From Paenirhizobium cremeum (GTDB lineage: Bacteria; Pseudomonadota; Alphaproteobacteria; Rhizobiales; Rhizobiaceae): a stretch of DNA of 64,000 bases. The DNA is taken from assembly GCF_022884085.1 (NCBI RefSeq), contig NZ_JAGGCS010000009.1:62001-126000 (forward strand). The letters run 5' to 3'. The notes below the pieces were generated by a model. That model was not told the origin of the DNA. It was given only the letters and a program-made list of their open reading frames with translations, and ran no database searches. Shown here one piece after another: positions 28,505 through 37,053 of the stretch; the stretch's first letter is position 1, and every line of letters begins with the position of its first letter. The position numbers were made by a program, and so were the translations under genes.

Positions 28505-28970
28505 CGCCGCCGTGCTTGTGATCGTAGCCGACGTTCTTGCCATTATGCAGGAGGCGACCGCTCTTCAGGTCAATGTCGCCGCCCGCCTCGATAACAGCAT
28601 CACCGGGTGTTTTCACGGACAGGCTACCGTTGCCCGTGTTCAGATGGATAAAGCCACCCGGAAACTGGATCGCGATGTCCTCGTTTGTGTCATGCGGCGG
28701 CTTCTCCTTCGCATTGTAACGCGAGCCGAGCACGCATCCGCTTTCGCCTCGCGCGTCCATGGCGCACCAGACTTCATCATCCATACCGGGCATGCTGAAG
28801 AACGAAACGCCGTTCGATGACCCGCCCGTGACGTCAATCCACTGGGTGACAACATCGTCCTCGTCCTCAAACCGCACCTTTACCCGCATCGCTTTCGGGT
28901 CGCGATCGACCACGACGCCCCGCCGGTTGGTGGCGTTCTGCCGGTACTCGCTACTGCTTCGCTTTGACAA
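28467..28970 (-). CDS. Baseplate assembly protein V (spike)
   Basis: About 167 residues. The gpV pattern is clear: RGVVVDRDPKAMRVKVRFEDED, TQWIDV, FFSMPGMDDEVWCAMD, GCVLGSRYN, IHLNTGNGSLSVKTPGDA, and the tip HKHGGVIRGG. No ATG fits. The best start is a TTG at 28970 that overlaps the gpD end by 20 bp; an internal GTG is the alternative. It is the central spike of the contractile tail. Confidence 0.8.
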   Translation of the reverse strand: MSKRSSSEYRQNATNRRGVVVDRDPKAMRVKVRFEDEDDVVTQWIDVTGGSSNGVSFFSMPGMDDEVWCAMDARGESGCVLGSRYNAKEKPPHDTNEDIAIQFPGGFIHLNTGNGSLSVKTPGDAVIEAGGDIDLKSGRLLHNGKNVGYDHKHGGVIRGGNLTDDPV

Positions 28971-29961
28971 GGTCCGCCCCCGTTGTGTAGCCGCCGCGCG
29001 ACATGGAATGATTGGAACGATCGACCAGCAGCGGGCCGGAATACTTCCCGAAACCGGCCATATCAACGACGATGCCGGCGACCAGGCTCACGGTCCCGAC
29101 CATGGAAATCGAGCCGTAGGTTGATTTCCGGTTGGCGTAATGGAGGCGGCTTTTCGCCAAGGCTTTCGCCTGCGCCGCGTTCTCGACGCGCTCGCCCGAG
29201 ATCCGCAGCGTATCGCCCGTTTTCACGTCGGCGTCCTCCTCTTCCACCTCGATCATCTGCTTTTCGTTTTCGTCCCACGCCGTCACCTTCGCCTTCGAGT
29301 AGGTCTCGGCCGTCTGCTGCGTCAGTCGATACGAAACCAGTTGCGTGCCCAGCTGCGTGTAGGAGACCGTCAGCGCCGCCGCGCGACCATCCATCGACTT
29401 GAACGACGTGAACACCGCGCGCTTGCCCCGCACACTGAAATAATGTCCCGTGTCCTCGGCCAGCCGCGTTAGAAACTCCAGATCGCGTTCCTTGCGTTGC
29501 GTGACCCGCTCGAAACGCTGGTCCTCAATGTCCCCCTCGACCGACAGCCCGTTTTCGCCGGCCACCTTCTGCACGATCTGGCGGAGGTTCTGCTTTTCGA
29601 AAGCCCGCGTCTTCTCCGTGCGCAGCGGCTTTGAGATCGGCGCGGCCAGCCCGCGCATGGTCATGATGTCACCGCCCCGGTCTCCGGACGCGTCCGGTTC
29701 ATCCAGTTCGAACTCACCGCAATTCAACTTGCCGCCCAGGCCGTCGTAGATGGTCAGGGACATGATGTCCCCTGGCTCCGGCTTCCATTCCCCTTTCCAG
29801 CGTCCGTCCTTGTCCTGCACGGTCACGTCGATTTCATCGGCCTTGCCATGCGCCTGATCGGTATAGGTGACGGAGGTGGTCATGGGGTCCAATTCAGAGG
29901 AAATGTCGACGCCCTGATAAATGAGTGAAAAATACGGACTGGACGCCACGTCACGCTCCAT
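28951..29961 (-). CDS. Late control/hub protein gpD
   Basis: 336 residues from the ATG of MERDVASS. P2 gpD pattern: DISSELDPMTTSVTYTD, GEFELDEPDASGDRGGD, RKERDLEFLTRLAEDTGHYF, and a C-terminal GSISMVGTVSLVAG ... GYTTGADLV. It forms the trimeric hub that carries the gpV spike. It overlaps the gpX stop by 11 bp. Confidence 0.88.
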   Translation of the reverse strand: MERDVASSPYFSLIYQGVDISSELDPMTTSVTYTDQAHGKADEIDVTVQDKDGRWKGEWKPEPGDIMSLTIYDGLGGKLNCGEFELDEPDASGDRGGDIMTMRGLAAPISKPLRTEKTRAFEKQNLRQIVQKVAGENGLSVEGDIEDQRFERVTQRKERDLEFLTRLAEDTGHYFSVRGKRAVFTSFKSMDGRAAALTVSYTQLGTQLVSYRLTQQTAETYSKAKVTAWDENEKQMIEVEEEDADVKTGDTLRISGERVENAAQAKALAKSRLHYANRKSTYGSISMVGTVSLVAGIVVDMAGFGKYSGPLLVDRSNHSMSRGGYTTGADLVKAKQ

Positions 29962-30217
29962 AGTCAGGGTTGCTGCGCTTCCACGGCGGCAACAGGTCGA
30001 TATTGCCGGCTTCTTCCTCAATGACGGGGATTTTGAGCGTCACGCCTTGCGGCAGGATCAGCGGCGGCACACCGAGGTCATCAAGGATCAGGTGGCGATT
30101 GGCTTCCAGAATGACCGTCTGCTTGTGCTGGTCGCCATAGTAGCGATAGGCGAGCAGGTCCCACCGATCGCCGGCAATCGTCACGTATTCGAAGTACTCC
30201 CCGGTCAGCGTTGTCAT
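29951..30217 (-). CDS. Tail protein X (LysM-like)
   Basis: 88 residues: YVTIAGDRWDLLAYRYYGD ... ILEANRHLILDDLGVPPLILPQGVTLKIP, a LysM-type fold typical of P2 gpX. Overlaps gpU and gpD at both ends. Confidence 0.88.
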   Translation of the reverse strand: MTTLTGEYFEYVTIAGDRWDLLAYRYYGDQHKQTVILEANRHLILDDLGVPPLILPQGVTLKIPVIEEEAGNIDLLPPWKRSNPDYGA

Positions 30218-30690
30218 TTCCGCACCTCGGGATTGGAAGAGGAATTACCCGACAGCCCGGCCGCCCGCGTTTTAGCCAGCGACGAAATCAGGGAAGCAAC
30301 ACCCCCGACGACAGGATCTTCCAGCAGGCCGATAGTCGCCTCCACGCGCACCACAGCGCCCGACTTGTTTGTCTTTAGGATCGCCCCGGACATGGTTTCG
30401 ACAACGTAGCGCTTTCCATCATACTCGCCGGTGCCCAGGACAAGTGGCAACGGCGTCTTCAGCAGGAATGCCGCCTTGAGCTTCGCCAGCTCGGTGGCAG
30501 GCGTGCAGAACTCCTCGGAGAAAAAGAAGGTGATATTGCGGGCATCCAGCTCCTCGCCAATCTCTTGCAGCGCCGGCTTGCCCCGCGTGGTCGCATGCTG
30601 CGCGAAGGTGTTCGCGTAGCTGAAATCATGCGCGGTCGGCCCGGTGAGTGGCGCTATTCCTAACGGGATGGAGCCGAGAAGATAGATCAT
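30214..30690 (-). CDS. Tail protein U
   Basis: 158 residues with the gpU traits QEIGEELDARNITFFFSEEFC and PLPLVLGTGEYDGKRYVVET. gpU caps the tail tube or joins tape measure to baseplate in P2. It starts 2 bp past the zinc-knuckle gene. Confidence 0.8.
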   Translation of the reverse strand: MIYLLGSIPLGIAPLTGPTAHDFSYANTFAQHATTRGKPALQEIGEELDARNITFFFSEEFCTPATELAKLKAAFLLKTPLPLVLGTGEYDGKRYVVETMSGAILKTNKSGAVVRVEATIGLLEDPVVGGVASLISSLAKTRAAGLSGNSSSNPEVRK

Positions 30691-30692
30691 CG

Positions 30693-30878
30693 TCAGTCCT
30701 TCAGCAGAACGCCGCCCTCATCCGGACGACTTCCATGGAGCTTCGGGCAGGCCTCGTAATTATGGCGATTGGAACCGCAATAGGCGCAGCGGAGATGCAG
30801 CCGCGCCGAACTGCCGCCCCACGTCTTGGGGCAATACTCGTATGGATGCGCGCGCGATCCGCAGTAGGTGCAATACAT
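30693..30878 (-). CDS. Double zinc-knuckle protein
   Basis: 61 residues with two exact Cx2Cx4Hx4C zinc knuckles: CTYCGSRAHPYEYC (residues 3-16) and CAYCGSNRHNYEAC (about 31-44). This is the knuckle used by retroviral nucleocapsids to bind single-stranded nucleic acid. It lies between tape measure and gpU, sharing one base with the tape-measure stop. Its position in a tail operon implies a virion or tail-assembly part; function unknown. Confidence 0.78.
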   Translation of the reverse strand: MYCTYCGSRAHPYEYCPKTWGGSSARLHLRCAYCGSNRHNYEACPKLHGSRPDEGGVLLKD

Positions 30879-33340
30879 CAGAACTCCTTTCTTCCCTGAC
30901 GGCGTTGTTCCTCGGCCATCATTGCCGCCATCTCGCGGGCGCTCTCGCGAAGCGCCTGGAGCACCGCCGCCTTGATGTCGGCTGGATTGCCGGCCGCGCC
31001 AGGAGGCACGGTCACGGAGGGGTTGAAATTCAGCATCACACCTCCAGCGCCGGAGGTATGCGCGGAAGCATTAGCAATCTGCGCCCTGGCGGCGTCGGTA
31101 CCGGTGCTCGCTGCGGCGACCTGCGGCGCGCCGATCGCGGCGGCAGCCAAAGTGGCAGCCGAGGCGGCACGCATAGCCTTGACCATCGGCTCGGCCCGGA
31201 TCGATTGCGCGATGGTCTCCCCGAACTTGAGGCGGTGAATATCCGAAAGCGGACCGACTTTCGCAGGCGATGACGGAAGGTGATCGCGCACCGCCTGCGC
31301 CATTTTCTGGATTTCCTGAATGACGACGAAGGCGCGCGCGCGCATTCCGGCCGCCATGGTGTCCATCAGAGCCGCGCCCTGGTCGTAGAAGGAAATACCG
31401 GCAAGGAAGGTTTGCGCAGCCCGGACTGCGCCGGTGACGGACGGGACGATCTTCTGCGCGGCGGCATCGAGGGCGGCGAGTTTGGCCATGGCCGCATCGG
31501 CTTCGGCCTGGACGCTGACGGGATCAGGCATGACCGGCGCGGTGGCTGTTCCGTCGCCGCCGAAGGAAAACACGGACTTCACCCGGTTCCATGCGGCGCT
31601 GGCGCGGGCGGCCGCGTCATCGATAAACCCGCCGACCGCGTCGGAAACGCCCGCCCACGCCTGCTTGATCGCCTCGATCGGCGACCAGTCAAACAGCGCC
31701 TTCATGCGCGACCACACCGCATCGACGGCAGCAAAAGCGCGGCCGATCGCGTCGCCGGCTGCGCCGGAGATCGCCCCCCAGTTCTGCACGATAATGACGG
31801 CCGGATGCCATGCGAATACGGTCTTGATCCGCTCCCATGCTTCCGTCACGAGAGCGGGGATAGCGGAAACGGCATTGCTCACTGCGGATCGAACGCCTTC
31901 CCATGCTGCCGTCGTAGCCGACTTGACGCCGTTCCAGGCAGCGGCTGCTGCCGAGGAAATGCCGTTCCACAGGTCGATGAAAAAGGCCTTGATCGGTCCC
32001 CAATTCATATAGATCGCCGCAGCGCCGGCCACGATCGCGGCGATGATAAGGACGATGGGGTTTGCTACCAGGGCGGCGGACAGCATCGAAATACCCATGG
32101 CGATCTGGACGATGCCGGCAGCCGTCGAGATCAGCGCGGGCGCGAACGCAAGGCCGGCCAACACCATGGCGAGGTTTTCCCATCCGCCTACATAGTCGGC
32201 CGCCATCTGGAGATAGACGCCGAGTTTTTCCATGATCTGCCAGACGCCGGTTGCGAACTTCCAGGCGTTGTCGAGAACAAAGATGATGCGATCGGAGATG
32301 ACCTTGGCCCACTGGTCCAGAGTACCATTGGCCTTCATCTGGTTGATCGTGTCGAGCACCATCTGAAGCTTGCCCTTCATCCAGTCGAAAAGGCCAGCAT
32401 TCATTATGGATAGCTGGAACTGCCCCCAAACGTCACTAATATTCGAGAGCATGCCGTCCCATGTACGGGCCATCTTCTCCGAAGCCCCGCCGTTCATCCG
32501 GCCCATTTCCTCGATCAGAAAGGTGATCGCCTCACGCCCTAGCTTTCCCTTTGAGGCCATTTCCTGTAGCTGCGCGGCATTCTTCCCATATTTTTTGGAC
32601 AGGACATCCCACACGGGAACGCCCCGCTCGAGGAGCTGAAGGGCCTCTTCGCCCTGAAGCTTGCCTTTGGTCCAGGCTTGCCCAAGGGCAAGCGTCAGTC
32701 CTTCCAGTTGCTCAGTACCCTTGCCCGACGCGGCCATGGTATCAACGAGCGCCTGAAGTGTGCCATTGGTGGGGTCGAGACCAAACGTCTTCAGGTTGCG
32801 GTAGCTCTCAACGACCTGATCGAGTTCCAAGGGAGTTTGCACAGCAAATTGCGTGATCCACTCCATGGCCTTTCGACCCTTTGTCGCGGACCCTTCGAGC
32901 GTCTCAAGCTGGATATTGTAGCTCTCGAAGGCGGTGGCCGTGCCGAGGAGATGCCCGGCCGCCAGTGCCGACGTACCGAAAGCCGCAGTGGCGACGCCGG
33001 CCGCTAGTGTGAAGCCGCGAAGCACCTTTCCGGCTCCGCTCCCCACCTGCCCAATACCTGCCTTCGCCAACAGGACTGTTTGCCGATGAAGCGCAGCGGT
33101 AGCGCGTCCTGCCGCCTGAGCACCAGACACAACAGCACTGAAGGCAGCGCGAGTGCCACCCGAGACCTTGGCATAAGCCGAGGCGAGTTTGTCGGCAGTA
33201 CGTGCAGCGGCGGAATTGGCCCGATCAGAGGCCTGCGCGCCGGCTTTCGCGGAGGCGGCAACCTTCTTTTCAGCCGCCATGATCTTGTTCATGACTTTGG
33301 AGGCCCGGTCGACCCCCTCGAAAATCATCATGAACTTCAT
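30878..33340 (-). CDS. Tail tape measure protein
   Basis: 820 residues from the ATG of MKFMMIFEG. The N-terminal ~100 residues are alanine-rich and helical. Next comes the TP901-type core (FESYNIQLETLEGSATKG, ALQLLERGVPVWDVLSKKYG), then membrane-like helices around 400-470 and repeated amphipathic blocks (AWNGVKSATTAAWEGVRSA). It sets tail length and is ejected with DNA. A palindromic late control site (B) lies 56 bp upstream of the start. Confidence 0.92.
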   Translation of the reverse strand: MKFMMIFEGVDRASKVMNKIMAAEKKVAASAKAGAQASDRANSAAARTADKLASAYAKVSGGTRAAFSAVVSGAQAAGRATAALHRQTVLLAKAGIGQVGSGAGKVLRGFTLAAGVATAAFGTSALAAGHLLGTATAFESYNIQLETLEGSATKGRKAMEWITQFAVQTPLELDQVVESYRNLKTFGLDPTNGTLQALVDTMAASGKGTEQLEGLTLALGQAWTKGKLQGEEALQLLERGVPVWDVLSKKYGKNAAQLQEMASKGKLGREAITFLIEEMGRMNGGASEKMARTWDGMLSNISDVWGQFQLSIMNAGLFDWMKGKLQMVLDTINQMKANGTLDQWAKVISDRIIFVLDNAWKFATGVWQIMEKLGVYLQMAADYVGGWENLAMVLAGLAFAPALISTAAGIVQIAMGISMLSAALVANPIVLIIAAIVAGAAAIYMNWGPIKAFFIDLWNGISSAAAAAWNGVKSATTAAWEGVRSAVSNAVSAIPALVTEAWERIKTVFAWHPAVIIVQNWGAISGAAGDAIGRAFAAVDAVWSRMKALFDWSPIEAIKQAWAGVSDAVGGFIDDAAARASAAWNRVKSVFSFGGDGTATAPVMPDPVSVQAEADAAMAKLAALDAAAQKIVPSVTGAVRAAQTFLAGISFYDQGAALMDTMAAGMRARAFVVIQEIQKMAQAVRDHLPSSPAKVGPLSDIHRLKFGETIAQSIRAEPMVKAMRAASAATLAAAAIGAPQVAAASTGTDAARAQIANASAHTSGAGGVMLNFNPSVTVPPGAAGNPADIKAAVLQALRESAREMAAMMAEEQRRQGRKEF

Positions 33341-33368
33341 GGCATGGCCCCACACGAAACGTCAGGGC

Positions 33369-33417
33369 GAGCATGCCGGGCGGCACAAAACAAAATGACC
33401 GGACACAAGGTCCGGTC
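33369..33417 (-). promoter_or_regulatory. Late control site B (palindrome plus -10-like box)
   Basis: Dyad GACCGGAC-n5-GTCCGGTC (33397-33417), then ATTTTGTTTTGTGCC and CATGCTC 19 bp after the dyad on the minus strand. It lies between the end of the frameshifted tail chaperone (33421) and the tape-measure start. Confidence 0.6.
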
Positions 33418-33420
33418 GTT

Positions 33421-33603
33421 TCATTTTCCCGAGGCAGCGCGGATCGCCTCCGCTTTCGCCTCTTCCAGTGCTATGGCTTCTGAGTACCAGAAGCCGAATT
33501 CTTGCTCAGTCATCGCATCGAGCGCGTCCGCTGTCCAGCCCTGTCCGATCATGAAGAGATGCTGGGGGGGCGCGGAAAGCGTCAATGGCTCGTCGGTTGT
33601 CCG
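33421..33603 (-). CDS. Tail assembly chaperone, -1 frame extension
   Basis: 60 codons open in the -1 frame after the G GGA AAC heptamer: LTLSAPPQHLFMIG, then ALDAMTEQEFGFWYSEAIAL. This matches the GpE-like/gp41 C-terminal half made by frameshifting in long-tailed phages. Joined to the first 107 residues of the upstream frame it gives a 167-residue G-T-type product. It could also start on its own at an internal ATG (MIGQGW), but that lacks a good ribosome site. Confidence 0.72.
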   Translation of the reverse strand, partial: RTTDEPLTLSAPPQHLFMIGQGWTADALDAMTEQEFGFWYSEAIALEEAKAEAIRAASGK

Positions 33604-33923
33604 TTTCCCGCGTCGTCGCTCGCATCGTCCTTACCGAAGACTTCTCCGATCAGCTGAAGCACGTCACCGGCCTCCACCAGTTCGGACAGATCGGCGATCG
33701 TCAGCTTTTCGCCTTCGAAAAGCACTGTTTCACAAACGAACGCAGCCTGCGCCTTGGCGGTATCACCCTTGGCAATGCGCTGAGCCTTCATCCAGGCACC
33801 ATGATTAATCCAGTTGGGCACGGCGCAAACCACGCCGCTCTCCGTGAGGGTGACATCGCGCATGCCGGCCTTTGCTTCCTTGTTGGCTTTCAGCTTGGCG
33901 CGAACGCCCGTCAGTTCGGTCAT
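33582..33923 (-). CDS. Tail assembly chaperone, short form
   Basis: 113 residues, soluble and helical (AKLKANKEAKAGM, GAWMKAQRIAKGD), between the tail tube and tape-measure genes. This is where phages encode paired chaperones for the tape measure. G GGA AAC at 33603-33609 is in the correct register for a -1 slip to the 60-codon extension that ends at 33421. Confidence 0.8.
   Translation of the reverse strand: MTELTGVRAKLKANKEAKAGMRDVTLTESGVVCAVPNWINHGAWMKAQRIAKGDTAKAQAAFVCETVLFEGEKLTIADLSELVEAGDVLQLIGEVFGKDDASDDAGNGQPTSH
33603..33609 (-). other. Candidate -1 ribosomal frameshift site (G GGA AAC)
   Basis: Reads G GGA AAC with GGA AAC as codons 106-107 of the chaperone, the X XXY YYZ form. 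It is one base different from the phage lambda gpG-T site (G GGA AAG). The zero-frame stop is 21 bp downstream. Confidence 0.7.
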
Positions 33924-33972
33924 GTTTCAAACTCCGTTGCTACGTTAGAAAAGAGTGGTGATCGGGCCGCGT

Positions 33973-34485
33973 CTAACGCGGCCAGACCGCTTCGCCGTTG
34001 ATGTTGTAGATGTTGTTCCAGGCATCGAACTCGATGATCGGCGTTTCGCCGCCATAGACGTTCTGCTTGAACGAGCTGATGGAGATATCCAGTTCTTCAC
34101 CCACGTTCTCGCCGAGCTTCGCCGTGGAACCGCCCTTTTTCATCGTCTGGAACCCGATATGGGTAATCAGCGTGTGAGACTGATCCGAATTCCTGCCCTC
34201 GGCGTCGAACACATCGACATAGGAATGGATCTGTAGCTTGTGCACCTTCGTCGGATTAAGGATGGTGCGCGAGACTTCCTCATCCAGCCATTCGAAGGTG
34301 ATCTTGCCTTCGATCGCCTGGACGGGACGACCGGGCAGTTTCAGCACGGCGATCATGCCGAGCGTCTGGTGTTCGACCTCCGCATGGCCGATCTCGCCCA
34401 TGTCCAGTTCGGCGACACGGCCGGCCACGTCGACCTCGTTGATGTATACGTCGCCGGCCGTGATCTGACCAATTTTGCGTGCCAT
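33973..34485 (-). CDS. Phage tail tube protein
   Basis: 170 residues: ITAGDVYINEVDVAGRVAELDMGEIGH at the start and ELDISISSFKQNVYGGETPIIEFDAWNN near the end, consistent with the Mu gpM/P2 FII tube group. It polymerises inside the sheath. A clear AAGGAGGT site precedes the ATG. The stop codon lies inside a TCTAACG motif. Confidence 0.85.
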   Translation of the reverse strand: MARKIGQITAGDVYINEVDVAGRVAELDMGEIGHAEVEHQTLGMIAVLKLPGRPVQAIEGKITFEWLDEEVSRTILNPTKVHKLQIHSYVDVFDAEGRNSDQSHTLITHIGFQTMKKGGSTAKLGENVGEELDISISSFKQNVYGGETPIIEFDAWNNIYNINGEAVWPR

Positions 34486-34497
34486 TGCGATACCTCC

Positions 34498-35757
34498 TTA
34501 TGCCGCCAGCGACAGGGCGTCGGTGATGAAAGCCGTGTCGACATAGGAATCGACGGTGATGCGCTCCATGACCGACATCGGATGGCAGGAGAGCTTGTAG
34601 TAGAACCGGCCGTCCGCGATCTGCTCGGCCGTGTTCTTCTCGCGATCGAAGCGGAAGATGCCGCCGTAAATGGCCTCCCCGGTCTTCGAGCGCAAATAGG
34701 CGTTCACGCCCTCCTCGGCCGCCTCGATGTTCGCAGCCGAGCCGAGCCGGTCCACATAATTCATCGTGAAGAAGATGATGGCCTCGTGGATCATGTCGAG
34801 GATGCGGCGCGCATGGATGAAATTCTCGACGTGGCTCGACGTCGGGAACGCAGCCGACCGGTTGCCGAAGGCACGGAAACCGGTCGCAAAAGACCTCATG
34901 CAGGTGACGATACCGGCCTCGTTGAGGAAATTGGTGTCGTTCTGGTAGTCGGACGGATAGAAATTGATCGCGACCTCCGTATCGACGACGCCCTTCAGCT
35001 CGCGGTTGGACGGCGAGTTGTGCCAGCCCTCGTTCAGGTCCGTGGCGATGATGAGACCGGCGAGACGCGAGGACAGCGGATCGAGCCGGGTTTCTGCGGC
35101 ACCCGTCGTGTCCTCAATGGTGACATGCGGATAGCAGAGCACCGTGCGCGCACTTGACGTGTTCGCCGAACCGGTTGCGCCGCGGGCTTCGACGGCCTGC
35201 TGTTTCGTGAGGCCGAGCGGAAGATCGCAGATCGCCATGGCATGCAGGCGTGACGCCACGACATCCATTTCCGCGCGGACCGTCGAGACGGGTGAATAGC
35301 CAGGCGCCAGCAACAGCTTCGGGAAATAGCCGAAACGGTTGTAGCACTCGTAAGCGCCTGAGAAGCCGGTTGCCTTGCCCGTCGCGTCGATCGTACCGTT
35401 GATTTCCGTCGTCGTCACCTTGGACGGATCGGGCACGGCACCTTCCTTGTGGGTGTCAGGATCAAACACGTTGTTGACGATGATGGTCCCGCCGTCGCCC
35501 TGGTCAAAGATTGCATCCAGTGCGGCCGGGATCGTGTAGCCGGCCCTGTGTGCACCGAACGCGGCGGCACCCTCTGCCCGCGAACGAATGATGACGCGTT
35601 CATTGATATAGGCCTCCCGCTTTTCGGCCGTGTCATGCACGTCCTGAATGGGAGCCGTGCCGGAAATGTAGGTAACGGCGGATTTCACGTCGCGAACGAC
35701 GGTTACGCCGTCCTTGTGCTCTACGACCTCGGGGCCGTGATGGAAGGTTGCTGCCAT
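34498..35757 (-). CDS. Phage tail sheath protein
   Basis: 419 residues. Sheath-family traits: FHHGPEVVEHKDG, SAVTYISGTAPI at the N-terminus, ARRILDMIHEAIIFFTMNYVD and a C-terminal MERITVDSYVDTAFI. The protein forms the contractile sheath, so this phage is a myovirus. It starts 1 bp past the DUF2635 stop. Confidence 0.9.
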   Translation of the reverse strand: MAATFHHGPEVVEHKDGVTVVRDVKSAVTYISGTAPIQDVHDTAEKREAYINERVIIRSRAEGAAAFGAHRAGYTIPAALDAIFDQGDGGTIIVNNVFDPDTHKEGAVPDPSKVTTTEINGTIDATGKATGFSGAYECYNRFGYFPKLLLAPGYSPVSTVRAEMDVVASRLHAMAICDLPLGLTKQQAVEARGATGSANTSSARTVLCYPHVTIEDTTGAAETRLDPLSSRLAGLIIATDLNEGWHNSPSNRELKGVVDTEVAINFYPSDYQNDTNFLNEAGIVTCMRSFATGFRAFGNRSAAFPTSSHVENFIHARRILDMIHEAIIFFTMNYVDRLGSAANIEAAEEGVNAYLRSKTGEAIYGGIFRFDREKNTAEQIADGRFYYKLSCHPMSVMERITVDSYVDTAFITDALSLAA

Positions 35758-35758
35758 G

Positions 35759-35986
35759 TCAGGCTCCCGCAGTTTCGGCCAATGTCGTGGCCGTTTCGTC
35801 CGCCGCTGCGTTGGTCTCGGGAACCAGCAGCTTTCGGGCGATCAGATTGGCGATGATGGGATTGTCCGCCGGCAGGTCCGTATACGGCTTGCCCGGAAAG
35901 AGGATTTTCGACTTTCCCGGCTCGACATCGAACGATGTCACCGGACCGCTGTAGAGATAGGCCTGTTTGGTGGGCTGCTTTGCCAT
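35759..35986 (-). CDS. DUF2635 protein (Mu gp38-like)
   Basis: 75 residues with the pattern VTSFDVEPGKSKILFPGKPY, then DNPIIANLIARKLLVPE, typical of the small protein just before the sheath gene in Mu-like phages. AAGGAAGAGG precedes the ATG. Function unknown. Confidence 0.8.
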   Translation of the reverse strand: MAKQPTKQAYLYSGPVTSFDVEPGKSKILFPGKPYTDLPADNPIIANLIARKLLVPETNAAADETATTLAETAGA

Positions 35987-35997
35987 GTCCTCTTCCT

Positions 35998-36489
35998 TCA
36001 GGTGGTTGAAATCGCCGGCCGTGTCAGCGGCGCGGGTGTCTGGTAATGACGGGCGACGGCCGGGATTGGCATGGAAAGCCGGATTTCCCAGCGCCAGACG
36101 CCATCCTTCTCGTCCATGAGCTGGTCGCGCACCAATGACGCGGGACCGGCACCGGCGAAGGCGCGGCCCTGGACGGCAAGACGAATGTCTTCGAGGTGGA
36201 GATACGCGCCGCCTTGCCCACGTAGCGACCGGCAGAGCAGCACCAATGCCCATTCCATCGCGCGGGGCTGCGCGGTGTTGGCCGGCCCCTTGGCGGCCGA
36301 ATAGCGCGATCCCGCATAGTGGATCAGCAGTGCGGCCGGCAGGTTGGCGAAATCGTACAACGTCGGATCGTTCGGGAAGGCCTCAACCTTGCACTGACCC
36401 GAAACGTCGGCCTTAAGTACGGCGAGAAGCGCATCTTCGACCTGCTCGATAACCAGAGGGGGACGGGCGTTGCGCAGAACTTCGGACAT
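35998..36489 (-). CDS. Mu gp37-family protein
   Basis: 163 residues: VIEQVEDALLAVLKADV and LPAALLIHYAGSRYSAAKG, with a C-terminal half rich in beta strands, as in the Gp37 family of Mu-like phages. It is a head-to-tail connection or tail-terminator candidate by position. It shares one base with the gp36 stop. Confidence 0.8.
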   Translation of the reverse strand: MSEVLRNARPPLVIEQVEDALLAVLKADVSGQCKVEAFPNDPTLYDFANLPAALLIHYAGSRYSAAKGPANTAQPRAMEWALVLLCRSLRGQGGAYLHLEDIRLAVQGRAFAGAGPASLVRDQLMDEKDGVWRWEIRLSMPIPAVARHYQTPAPLTRPAISTT

Positions 36490-36956
36490 CAGCGCCACCC
36501 CTGCAGCATGCCGGGCACGCGGGACGGCGGAATGATGGCGTCGACACGGACAGAACCGGCCTCGCCGTTCACGGGCTCACCCGTGATCGGCAGCTCAAAC
36601 TTGCCGATGGCGACAGCCTTGATGTTCGTCAGCGCCGCGTCGTGGCGCTCCTTGACGATGTCGGAAACTTGCCCCTGCCCGGCCGACTTGTCACGGATAC
36701 GATAGCGCGCAACATCGCCGACCAGCCCCTTGACCAGGGGAGGTGTGGCCTCCGGCGTCAGGATCTCGATCACCGGATAACGGGCGCGGCCGTAGCCAAT
36801 CAGCAGGTCTTCCGCGAACATGATCGCCGCCTCGACCTTCGCAACGTCGATGGTACGGCCAGCCGGATCATTGAGGTTGCCGATACCGGCGACCTGAGAG
36901 ACCTCGGCCACGCCGAACATGTTGGTAAATTCGTCAACCGTTAGAAAGCGAGGCAT
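36489..36956 (-). CDS. DUF1320 protein (Mu gp36, head-tail adaptor)
   Basis: 155 residues: VDEFTNMFGVAEV, KVEAAIMFAEDLLIGYGRARYP and LVGDVARYRIRDK match DUF1320. The family lines the head-tail joint. The first codons contain a TCTAACG motif (CGTTAGA at 36939). No strong ribosome site is visible. Confidence 0.85.
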   Translation of the reverse strand: MPRFLTVDEFTNMFGVAEVSQVAGIGNLNDPAGRTIDVAKVEAAIMFAEDLLIGYGRARYPVIEILTPEATPPLVKGLVGDVARYRIRDKSAGQGQVSDIVKERHDAALTNIKAVAIGKFELPITGEPVNGEAGSVRVDAIIPPSRVPGMLQGWR

Positions 36957-36982
36957 GGAAGCATCCGATTGAGAGAGAGAAA

Positions 36983-37020
36983 CGGGCGGGGCAGCCCGGA
37001 GTTAAAAACTGCCCCGCCCG
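36983..37020 (-). terminator. GC-rich hairpin between capsid and adaptor genes
   Basis: Perfect 12-bp arms (CGGGCGGGGCAG and complement) around a 14-nt loop in the gap between 36956 and 37054. There is no T-run, so it may attenuate rather than stop transcription and so keep capsid mRNA in excess. Confidence 0.5.
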
Positions 37021-37053
37021 AAAGGCCCGGCTTGGGAGACTTCGGAACGGGCC

